Below, piece by piece: positions 25,542 to 32,123 of a DNA stretch of 40,937 bases. Origin of the DNA: Oscillospiraceae bacterium. Its GTDB lineage: Bacteria; Bacillota_A; Clostridia; Oscillospirales; Oscillospiraceae. The DNA lies in assembly GCA_024690695.1 (NCBI GenBank), contig JAILOS010000075.1, positions 1-40,937 of the forward strand, written 5' to 3'. The notes beneath the pieces are model-generated. The model was not told where the DNA came from. It searched no databases and was given only the letters and a program-made list of their open reading frames with translations. Made by a program: the position numbers and the translations under genes. How positions within the stretch are numbered: position 1 is the stretch's first letter; each line of letters opens with the position of its first letter.

Positions 25542-27409
25542 GATTTGCCTCCGTTCGTCTCTTCGGCCAGCAGCTTCGGCAGCGCCAGCACATTGTTCAG
25601 GTCGACCTGGCGGTAATCCGTCCTGCGCCCGGTCAGACGCTCCTCCTCGGCCGAGAGCGCGTCCAGCTCAGACCAGGGGATCAGACAGGCGTGAAGCCGC
25701 CGCCGGGCGTCCTTCGCCGGGCGGAGCGGGGCTTTGACGCCGGCGTCGAGCGCCTGCCGGTACTGCAGCGCGCGCTCCTCGAAGAGCTCATGGCTCATCG
25801 GCACGTAGCCCATCGCGGCGTGGAAGGCGCACCAGCGCAGATGCTCGGTCTCGCCGAGACGCTCCAGCAGCTCCCCCTCCGGCTTCCAGAGACCCTTTGC
25901 CAGCGCTTGGCGGTCGCTGTGGGAGATCGTGAGGAAGGCGGGCGCGAAGTCCGCCGAGGCGCGCGAGGACATCTTTGAAAAGCTGTCGCAGGCGACCCAT
26001 TTGTCCCAGTCGCTGCGATCGCTCGCATCGTAGACGGCGTTGAGCAGGATCGCGTTTCGGTCCGCCTCCTCCGCAGAGAGAAAGGCGGGCGTCCAAATGT
26101 CGAGCTGCTCGATCGGCTCGCCGACGCGCCGCTGCAGGCGCACGCCCTGCCGGTCGCAGCGCACAACGCGGATATGCTCGGCCCCGTGACGGCGGAAGAA
26201 GAGAAGCAGACTCTCGGCGATTTCGGCGTTCACTCGGTCGCTGCCGGTACAGAGGACGACGAGCCTGAGCGAGTCGAGCCGCCGGGAGAGATAGTCGAAA
26301 AACACGCGGCTGCGTCCGTCGGCGGCATAGCTCTCGATATCATACCGCCGGAAAAGCTCCGGGCATTCCACGGTCAGCGCGCCGCACTCCTGCTCGTAGG
26401 CGGGGGAGAAGACCGCGGCGTGGAAGCTGCTGCCGGAAAACTGCGCGTTTTTGACCAGCTCCTTCAGAAGGGTCTGCCCGTGGCGTCCGAAGCCGACGAC
26501 AGCGCAGTCGAAAGCGTCCAGCGCCTCGCCCTGCGGCGAAAAGCGGACGAGCTCCCAGGGCGGGCAGAGACGGATCAGCGCGCGGGCGCTGAGCTCCGCC
26601 GGATCGAAGACGTTGACGTAGCCGAAGCCGTACCGCTCCGGCGACACCTGTACCAGCGAGGCGATGATCTCGTCGTCGCCGGGGAGCGTCAGGCGGGTGT
26701 TTTCCGGCGCGACGCCGGCCTTTTCCAGCGCCTCGCGCAGCTTCAGCGCGTAGGCGAGGTTTTTGTCATCCGCCGGGTCGAGCGCAAAGACGCTGACGCG
26801 CCGCTTGCCGAGCCGCAGCGCGCGCAGCGCCGAGGGCTTCGAGCCGACGGCGTCCTCTCCGGTCAGCACGGACATGCCGAGCTCGCCGATCCGGTCGACG
26901 GTTTTGGCGTCGAGAGCCTCGGACACGAAAACGACGGCGGAGCTGCCTGCGGCGCGGCAGGCTTTTGCGAAAGCCAGGCTCGTCTCGCTGACGCCGTAGA
27001 TCAGCGTCAGATCGCCGCGGCGGGACAGCAGCATCCGCAGCCGCCGCAGAAGGGCGGAGCCGAGCGTGAGCATCGCGGCGCTGGCGACCGTGAAGAAGGC
27101 GACCAGATGCACCAGCCAGAACAGGAAAAGGCCGAGCCGCGTGGAAACGAGAGCGGTGTTTTCGATGCCGGCGAGATCGTTGACGCCGACAAACATGCGG
27201 AACACGGCCAGGGGCGTCCGGATCACGCTCAGCGCGAGGTCGCCGGTCGCCTCGGCATAGCCGAAGGAATAGAAAATCAGACCGCCGAGCAGGGCCAGCA
27301 GCATGGCAAAGCCGGTGAGCCTGGCGGAGAAGGCCGGCTTGAGCGCCAGATTGAGCATGATCGCCAGCAGCAGCGCCGACGACAGAACAAGAACGGGGAC
27401 CGTCAGCAC
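25538..27409 (-). CDS. Membrane protein with RCK/TrkA-N-like and RyR-like domains, no pore filter
   Basis: 623 residues. The start is GTG at 27409, with GGGAGG 8 bases upstream; the nearby ATG is out of frame. Three or four membrane helices occupy residues 3-120. There is no TVGYG-type filter. Two Rossmann-like domains follow: DLTLIYGVSETSLAFAKA (about 133-150) and CAVVGFGRHGQTLLKEL with GxGxxG (about 305-321). The C-terminus (about 505-600) has an RyR-like GETEHLRWCAFHAAMGYVPMS and HACLIPWSELDALSAEE. The layout parallels the channel encoded next, with which it overlaps by ATGA, so the two may form one complex in which this subunit senses or regulates. First gene of the operon. Family name beyond TrkA-N/RyR not recognised. 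Confidence 0.82.
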   Translation of the reverse strand: MLTVPVLVLSSALLLAIMLNLALKPAFSARLTGFAMLLALLGGLIFYSFGYAEATGDLALSVIRTPLAVFRMFVGVNDLAGIENTALVSTRLGLFLFWLVHLVAFFTVASAAMLTLGSALLRRLRMLLSRRGDLTLIYGVSETSLAFAKACRAAGSSAVVFVSEALDAKTVDRIGELGMSVLTGEDAVGSKPSALRALRLGKRRVSVFALDPADDKNLAYALKLREALEKAGVAPENTRLTLPGDDEIIASLVQVSPERYGFGYVNVFDPAELSARALIRLCPPWELVRFSPQGEALDAFDCAVVGFGRHGQTLLKELVKNAQFSGSSFHAAVFSPAYEQECGALTVECPELFRRYDIESYAADGRSRVFFDYLSRRLDSLRLVVLCTGSDRVNAEIAESLLLFFRRHGAEHIRVVRCDRQGVRLQRRVGEPIEQLDIWTPAFLSAEEADRNAILLNAVYDASDRSDWDKWVACDSFSKMSSRASADFAPAFLTISHSDRQALAKGLWKPEGELLERLGETEHLRWCAFHAAMGYVPMSHELFEERALQYRQALDAGVKAPLRPAKDARRRLHACLIPWSELDALSAEEERLTGRRTDYRQVDLNNVLALPKLLAEETNGGKS

Positions 27410-27461
27410 ATCCTTCGCCTCCCAAACAAAATGTCAATACTCATCCATTATAGAGTCTTAT

Positions 27462-27490
27462 ATTATATCGTCTTTTCCCGAATAACGCAA
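27462..27490 (-). promoter_or_regulatory. Promoter of the RyR-channel-TIR operon
   Basis: On the minus strand, TTGCGT (27485-27490) and TATAAT (27462-27467) with a 17-bp spacer. Transcription start is expected near 27455, about 46 nt before the GTG. It diverges from the promoter at 27506-27534, with only 15 bp between them. Confidence 0.8.
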
Positions 27491-27505
27491 GAGGGCCGTA
27501 ATCGG

Positions 27506-27534
27506 TTGACAAGCCAGGCGCCGCGGTGTATTTT
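27506..27534 (+). promoter_or_regulatory. Promoter of the TraB/GumN lipoprotein gene
   Basis: TTGACA (27506-27511), 17-bp spacer, TATTTT (27529-27534); the ATG is at 27574. Confidence 0.75.
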
Positions 27535-27573
27535 CATAGATGACAAGCTTTACCGATTCGGAGGACATAAACC

Positions 27574-28644
27574 ATGAAAAGAATCCTTGCGATCCTGCTG
27601 ACGGCCCTGCTGCTGGTCGGTCTGCTGACGGGCTGCGCAGCCCCGGCGAACAAAACGGAACCGGCGGAGGCCGAAACGCCCGCGCCGGAAGCGACCCCGG
27701 AGCCTGCGGAAACGCCCGCGCCGGAAGCGACTCCGGAGCCTGTTGAAACGCCCGCGCCTGAGGCGATCCCGGACGACACGCCCGTCTCCCCGCTGATGTG
27801 GAAGGTCACGGACGTGGAGGGACACACGCTGTATCTTTTCGGCACGATCCACGTCGGCGACGAGCGCAACGAGCGAGTGCTCGAACGAATCGCGCCGGTG
27901 CTCGAAAGCTGCGACGCGCTGGCGGTGGAATTCGATATCGTGGCCTACGGCGCGGACGTGAACGCCATGATGGAAGATATGGCGCAGTTTGTGCTGACCG
28001 ATGGGTCGACGATCACGGACTATATGCCGGAGGAGCTGTACGACGAGGTCTGCGATCTGCTGTCGCAGGTCGGTCTGATGCCGGGACTGTTTAAGCGCTA
28101 CAACCTCAGCATGTGGTCCCAGCTGGTCGACGAGGCGATGAGGGAGCTCTACTGCCCGCTGGAAACCGACTTCGGCATGGACAATCTGCTGATCCATCAC
28201 GCGTACGACCGGGGCATCCCGGTGCTGAACGTGGAATCCGCCGCTTTTCAGATGGAGCTGCTCAACAGCTTTCCCGACGAGCTCAATCTGCTGAAGATCC
28301 GGGAGGAGCTGGATACGCAGGATACCTACGGCGACGATCTGACGGAGCTCTACGAGCTCTGGCTCTCCGGCGACCGCGAGGAATTCTGGACTATGCTGGA
28401 GGGCGAGACGACGGAAGAGGAAGACGGGGAAGAATACACCGAGGAGCAGATCGCCATGATCGAGGACTACAACCGCGCAATGCTGGACGACCGCAACCTC
28501 GGCATGGCCGAGCGGGCGAAGGAGTATCTCGCGAGCGGGCAGACCGTGTTCTTCGCGGTCGGCGCGGCGCACATGGCCAACGAGCCCGGCCTCGTGCAGC
28601 TGCTCACCGACGCCGGCTACACCGTCGAAGCATACGAATACTGA
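27574..28644 (+). CDS. TraB/GumN family lipoprotein
   Basis: 356 residues after a CGGAGG site. The N-terminus is a lipoprotein signal (MKRILAILLTALLLVGLLTGC, lipobox LTGC with Cys21). An extracytoplasmic stalk follows with repeats of ETPAPEATPEP (about 34-67). The TraB/GumN domain (about 75-356) shows the opening strand YLFGTIHVGDER, the VEFD strand, and the closing motif VFFAVGAAHMANEPGLVQLLTDAGY. This family has an EreA/ChaN-like fold with conserved Glu/His residues and is suspected to be a metal-dependent hydrolase. No substrate can be given. It is transcribed away from the TIR operon from its own promoter; sharing of the short intergenic region does not prove common function. Confidence 0.9.
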   Translation: MKRILAILLTALLLVGLLTGCAAPANKTEPAEAETPAPEATPEPAETPAPEATPEPVETPAPEAIPDDTPVSPLMWKVTDVEGHTLYLFGTIHVGDERNERVLERIAPVLESCDALAVEFDIVAYGADVNAMMEDMAQFVLTDGSTITDYMPEELYDEVCDLLSQVGLMPGLFKRYNLSMWSQLVDEAMRELYCPLETDFGMDNLLIHHAYDRGIPVLNVESAAFQMELLNSFPDELNLLKIREELDTQDTYGDDLTELYELWLSGDREEFWTMLEGETTEEEDGEEYTEEQIAMIEDYNRAMLDDRNLGMAERAKEYLASGQTVFFAVGAAHMANEPGLVQLLTDAGYTVEAYEY

Positions 28645-28662
28645 ACGAAACGGAACGAAAAA

Positions 28663-28697
28663 AAGCCCGGGAGATCGGAAAACGGTCTCCCGGGCTT
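28663..28697 (-). terminator. Terminator of the G1P dehydrogenase gene
   Basis: AAGCCCGGGAGA (28663-28674) pairs with TCTCCCGGGCTT (28686-28697). On the minus strand it is followed by TTTTTT. The plus side lacks a good T-tract, though it may still help to end the TraB transcript. Confidence 0.85.
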
Positions 28698-28717
28698 ATG
28701 CTCTGCTTGTTCGCCGC

Positions 28718-29962
28718 TTATTCGCCGAAGTCCAGCACGCGCTTCATGCGGATCAGCGTCAGGCGGTTGCGGATCGCGGCGGAGATGTCCAGCATCTCCC
28801 GCTCGAGCGAGGGGTCGATGCCGATGTGCTCCGGCAGGTATTTGCAGCCGCAGCCCCTGTACAGCGCCTCCATATCCTCAACGGAGGGGATCGTGCCGAT
28901 CAGCGCGGTGATCTCGTCCCAGTGATCGACGATGGCCTGCGGATCGAAGGTGCCCAGCACGTCGCGGGCATTTTCCTTCATGATGCCGTCGTACAGCCGT
29001 TCGCCGAATTTCTCCATGACCCATTCGCCGCTCAGCGGCACGAAGGGCTTCGCCTTCGGGCGCAGGGCCGCCAGACGGTGGTACTCCTTGACGCAGGCGA
29101 AGGTGCCGACGCCGACGCATTCGCCGTGGATGCCCTCGGCCTTCTCAAAGCGCGGCGGCTTCATCTCCACGAGATGGGCCATCAGATGCTCCGCGCCCGA
29201 GGCGGCGCGCGAATCGCTCCAGAGCTGCATGGTCAGGCCGCTCTTCATCTGCGCCATCGTCATCGCCTCGTGATCGACCTCGCCGGTCGCGGCCATCCGG
29301 TCGGCGGCCTCGCGCATGATGTCCAGCGCCTCCTGCGCCAGTCCCGCAACCATCGGGCAGTAGTCCTCGCCGGAGACGAGCGCGGCGATCTTCCAGTCGA
29401 CGAGGGAGATATACTTGGCGAGGATGTCGTTGACGCCGGAGCTGACCAGACGCAGCGGCGCGCCCTTGATAATGTCCAGATCCGTCACGACGAGGGCGGG
29501 CGCCTTCATGCGGATGGACTTCTTCTGCCCGTCGAGGATCACCGAGCAGATACTGGCGGTAAAGCCGTCGGAGCTGGCGAGGGTCGGGATCGCGACGAAG
29601 GGGATGCCGAGCTTGTAGGCGGGGTAGCGCCCGAAATCCATGATCGTGCCGGCGCCGAAGGCGACCAGCACCTCCGGACGGTCGAGCTTCTCCATCATGG
29701 CCTCGATCAGCACGTCCTCGCTGCGCAGGCCCTGAGCCGGCAGCACGATCTCCTGATCGGCCTTGACGTGCTTGCCTTCGGTGAGAGCGTAGATATTGCT
29801 GTCGTAGACCACGGTGCGGCGTTTTCCGGCCAGTCCCGCGGCGGCCATGTATTCCTCGAAGCGGTTGAGCGCGCCGTATTCGACGACGACCATTTTGGTC
29901 TCCAGCTCGTGGTTCTTGCCGCAGGAGCAGGGGCCGACGTACTTGGAGCAGTCCATAATCAT
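28718..29962 (-). CDS. araM: sn-glycerol-1-phosphate dehydrogenase (AraM/EgsA type)
   Basis: 414 residues. The ATG at 29962 is chosen because GGGAGGT lies 10 bases upstream; an in-frame TTG further upstream overlaps that site. It belongs to the iron/nickel-dependent polyol dehydrogenase family. The NAD(P)-binding stretch is VLVAFGAGTIMDFGRYPAY, with PTLASSDGFTAS after it. Metal ligands are expected in the GVNDILAKY Asp, SGAEHLMAH and the HGECVGVG His. These enzymes reduce dihydroxyacetone phosphate to sn-glycerol-1-phosphate; in Bacillus AraM supplies heptaprenylglyceryl phosphate synthesis. The N-terminus has a Cys-rich PCSCGKNHELETK motif usual in the Firmicute branch. Single gene with its own promoter and terminator. 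Confidence 0.9.
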   Translation of the reverse strand: MIMDCSKYVGPCSCGKNHELETKMVVVEYGALNRFEEYMAAAGLAGKRRTVVYDSNIYALTEGKHVKADQEIVLPAQGLRSEDVLIEAMMEKLDRPEVLVAFGAGTIMDFGRYPAYKLGIPFVAIPTLASSDGFTASICSVILDGQKKSIRMKAPALVVTDLDIIKGAPLRLVSSGVNDILAKYISLVDWKIAALVSGEDYCPMVAGLAQEALDIMREAADRMAATGEVDHEAMTMAQMKSGLTMQLWSDSRAASGAEHLMAHLVEMKPPRFEKAEGIHGECVGVGTFACVKEYHRLAALRPKAKPFVPLSGEWVMEKFGERLYDGIMKENARDVLGTFDPQAIVDHWDEITALIGTIPSVEDMEALYRGCGCKYLPEHIGIDPSLEREMLDISAAIRNRLTLIRMKRVLDFGE

Positions 29963-30006
29963 AAGCGGTATACCTCCCAATTCTTTTGTTTTGGCTCAAC
30001 GAAACT

Positions 30007-30035
30007 ATTATACAACGAAAGACGCGGTTCTCCAA
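30007..30035 (-). promoter_or_regulatory. Promoter of the G1P dehydrogenase gene
   Basis: On the minus strand, TTGGAG (30030-30035), 17-bp spacer, TATAAT (30007-30012). Confidence 0.8.
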
Positions 30036-30075
30036 GCCCGTTTTTCCGTTTTCTACGAATTTTTCCGCCGGAGCG

Positions 30076-30342
30076 TCACGGGCGGGCGAGCGCCGCCTCC
30101 CCGCGGTATTTCCGCTGCGTCGCGAGACCGCCGCGGATGTGCCGCTCGGCCTTGTTGCGGTCGAGCAGCTCGCGCACCCGGCGGTAGAGTGCCCGGTTGA
30201 CGCCCGGCAGCCTCTCGGTCAGATCCTTGTGTACGGTGGATTTCGATACGCCGAAGCGCTCGGCTGCGGCGCGGACGGTGCTTTCGTTTTCAAGGAGGTA
30301 CACGGCCAGCTCGCAGGCCCGTTCCTCAAGGCTCCTGTACAC
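30076..30342 (-). CDS. spoIIID: Sporulation transcription factor SpoIIID
   Basis: 88 residues. The GTG at 30342 is preferred because GGGGAG lies 8 bases upstream and the N-terminus then aligns residue for residue with B. subtilis SpoIIID (MYRSLEERACELAVYLLE; TVRAAAERFGVSKSTVHKDL). The helix-turn-helix is AAAERFGVSKSTVHKDLTER, and the conserved basic C-terminal RHIRGGLATQRKY follows, which in the known protein contacts DNA. SpoIIID acts in the mother cell after sigma-E and switches sigma-E genes on and off. Its presence says the organism belongs to a spore-forming lineage. The neighbour downstream on the same strand is the dehydrogenase, which has its own promoter. Confidence 0.95.
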   Translation of the reverse strand: MYRSLEERACELAVYLLENESTVRAAAERFGVSKSTVHKDLTERLPGVNRALYRRVRELLDRNKAERHIRGGLATQRKYRGEAALARP

Positions 30343-30391
30343 GGACAACACTCCCCGTGCGCGGCGTTTTGCATCCGCGCGGATTTTGCTT

Positions 30392-30422
30392 CATGTATAT
30401 GACCCCGGTGCGGAGCCTATGA
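30392..30422 (-). promoter_or_regulatory. Possible sigma-E-type promoter of spoIIID
   Basis: On the minus strand, TCATAGG (30416-30422) and TATACATG (30392-30399) loosely resemble sigma-E -35 (TCATATT) and -10 (CATACAnT) elements with a 16-bp spacer, about 50 bases before the start codon. spoIIID is a known sigma-E target, but the match is imperfect. Confidence 0.3.
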
Positions 30423-30465
30423 AGCGCGGCGCAGCGCAAATCGAAAAAGCGCGGCCGATTGGGTC

Positions 30466-30494
30466 TTGAACTTTTCCGGCCGCTGTGCTATAAT
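30466..30494 (+). promoter_or_regulatory. Promoter of tRNA-Gly(CCC)
   Basis: TTGAAC (30466-30471), 17-bp spacer, TATAAT (30489-30494); the tRNA begins 18 bases later. Confidence 0.85.
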
Positions 30495-30511
30495 GCCCCT
30501 TGATCGAAAAT

Positions 30512-30585
30512 GCGGATGTAGTTCATCGGTAGAACTCCGGCTTCCCAAGCCGATAAGGTGGGTTCGACTCCCATCATCCGCTCCA
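30512..30585 (+). tRNA. tRNA-Gly (anticodon CCC)
   Basis: Acceptor GCGGATG pairs with CATCCGC. The anticodon loop TTCCCAA (anticodon CCC) sits on a CGGC/GCCG stem, with a mismatched C-A pair at its outer end. T arm GGGTTCGACTCCC, discriminator U, CCA encoded. Confidence 0.93.
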
Positions 30586-30592
30586 GAAAGAG

Positions 30593-30624
30593 AAATCCCG
30601 GAGTTTTGCGCTCCGGGATTTTGA
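30593..30624 (+). terminator. Terminator after tRNA-Gly(CCC)
   Basis: AAATCCCGGAG (30593-30603), loop TTTTGCG, CTCCGGGATTT (30611-30621), then T. Confidence 0.8.
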
Positions 30625-30663
30625 TACGCTGTCCGAAAAAACACGAAAGTGAGGAAGCTTTTG

Positions 30664-31878
30664 ATGCTCAAGCCTGAAGAGATCCGCTCCGGCCAGTTTA
30701 TCGACGTCTATTTTCCGCTGATCGACGGCGTGGTGCAGACGGTGCACAACTATGCGCTGAATATGAACAAGACCTCTTATTCCTGCGTGGTCTGCCCCAA
30801 GCAGAAGGAGGAGTACGACGACGCAGCGCTGCCCTACGATGTGTTCCGGGAGCTGGCGGTCAACATTCCCGGCGCGGAGTATACGCTCGCGGCGCCCCAT
30901 CTCGACGTGAAGCTGACGCAGGAGCTCATGGGGAAGGGCTGCAATATCTTCCACGCGCACAGCCCGTTCTTCTCCGGGACCTACGCGCTGACGCTGGCGA
31001 AAAAGCTGGAGATCCCGGTCGTCGCCACCTTCCATTCCAAATACCGGGACGACGCGATGCAGTATACCCGCAGCTCCGTCGCGGCGGATTTCGTCTCCAA
31101 ATGGGTCGTCGGCTTCTACAACCTGTGCGACGCGGTCTGGGCTTGCTCCGAGGGCACGGCCGAGACCCTGCGCTCCTACGGCTACAAGGGGCAGATCACC
31201 GTCATGACGAACGGGACGAGCTTCAGAGCCCCGGCCAATCCGGACGAGCTGCGCGAGCGGGCGCGCGAGACCTTCTCCCTGCCGCAGGGCAAGCACAGGC
31301 TGCTCTTTGTCGGCCACCAGATCTGGCAGAAGAACCTCCGTCTGATCCTCGACACCTTCCGTCTGCTGTGCAGCGAATCGGACGACTATCGGCTCACGGT
31401 CGTCGGCACCGGCATCCACGAGACCGAGATCAAGGACTACGCGAAGGCGATCGGCCTGACGGACGAACAGGTGAAATTCACCGGCGTGATTGCCGACCGG
31501 GATCTGCTGTCGGGCGTTTTCCTCAACCACGACCTCTTTTTCTTCCCCTCCGTCTATGACAACACGCCGCTCGTCGTGCGCGAGGCGGCGGCGATGGGCG
31601 TCCCCTCGCTGCTGACCCGCGGCTCCAACGCGGCCGAGTCCGTCAAGCCCGGGGTCAACGGCTTCGTCGCCGACGAAAACGCGCTGGCGATGAAAAACGA
31701 GATCGTCCGCATTTTCTCACAGGAGGGCTACGTCGGCCAGATCGGACAGAAGGCGAAGGAGACGATCCCGATCCCCTGGGAAGTGCTGATCCCCCGCGTT
31801 TACGACGAATACGCCCAGATCATCGACCGCAAGCAGTTTGCGATCCGCTACGGCGAAATCAAGCTCCGGCCGTTCTGA
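30664..31878 (+). CDS. Glycosyltransferase family 4 (GT-B fold)
   Basis: 404 residues. The ATG at 30664 has GAGGA 8 bases upstream; an in-frame GTG at 30649 overlaps that site. The N-terminal Rossmann half has FPLIDGVVQTVHNYA and FHAHSPFFSGTYAL, with VVATFHSKYRDD, typical of GT4 acceptor domains. The C-terminal nucleotide-sugar half shows LLFVGHQIWQKNLRLIL, LTVVGTG and FFFPSVYDNTPLVVREAAAMGVPSLLT, with Glu in VREAAAMG as the donor-binding acid; the first Glu of the usual EX7E pair is replaced by Asp. No membrane segment is present, so it is cytosolic or peripheral. Related enzymes glycosylate lipids or surface glycans; acceptor not predictable. No separate promoter was seen, so it may be read through from the tRNA. 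Confidence 0.88.
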   Translation: MLKPEEIRSGQFIDVYFPLIDGVVQTVHNYALNMNKTSYSCVVCPKQKEEYDDAALPYDVFRELAVNIPGAEYTLAAPHLDVKLTQELMGKGCNIFHAHSPFFSGTYALTLAKKLEIPVVATFHSKYRDDAMQYTRSSVAADFVSKWVVGFYNLCDAVWACSEGTAETLRSYGYKGQITVMTNGTSFRAPANPDELRERARETFSLPQGKHRLLFVGHQIWQKNLRLILDTFRLLCSESDDYRLTVVGTGIHETEIKDYAKAIGLTDEQVKFTGVIADRDLLSGVFLNHDLFFFPSVYDNTPLVVREAAAMGVPSLLTRGSNAAESVKPGVNGFVADENALAMKNEIVRIFSQEGYVGQIGQKAKETIPIPWEVLIPRVYDEYAQIIDRKQFAIRYGEIKLRPF

Positions 31879-31929
31879 GCGGCTTTTCGCCGGCGCTCAG
31901 AAGGACAGACAAAACATGAAAATACAGCC

Positions 31930-31973
31930 CGGGCGGGCGCGAGGTCTCAAAAAACCTCGCGTCCGCCCGTTTT
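31930..31973 (+). terminator. Terminator of the glycosyltransferase gene
   Basis: CGGGCGGGCGCGAGG (31930-31944) pairs with CCTCGCGTCCGCCCG (31955-31969) with one G-T pair, followed by TTTT. Confidence 0.85.
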
Positions 31974-32046
31974 GGCTCCCCTGAAAGAGCATCTCCCCTC
32001 GCAGCGCCGCTTGCCGCGCCCGGCCGGAATTAATTTCGATTTGTTC

Positions 32047-32075
32047 TTGTACTGCCTGCCCTTTTGTGATATAAA
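32047..32075 (+). promoter_or_regulatory. Promoter of the caspase-like protease gene
   Basis: TTGTAC (32047-32052), 17-bp spacer, TATAAA (32070-32075) with extended TG. Confidence 0.75.
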
Positions 32076-32123
32076 GAACGTGGGTAAAAAGGACAAACTT
32101 TGATTCCGGGAGGTTTTAAAACG

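Noticed and set aside
22686..25616. 976-codon plus-strand frame over the TIR and channel genes
   Set aside because: Shadow of the minus-strand operon, which has overlapping starts and stops, ribosome sites and known motifs.
30417..30671. Minus-strand frame reading GADDGSRTHLIGLGSRSSTDELH
   Set aside because: This is the well-known false protein produced by translating across a tRNA gene; tRNA-Gly(CCC) lies here.
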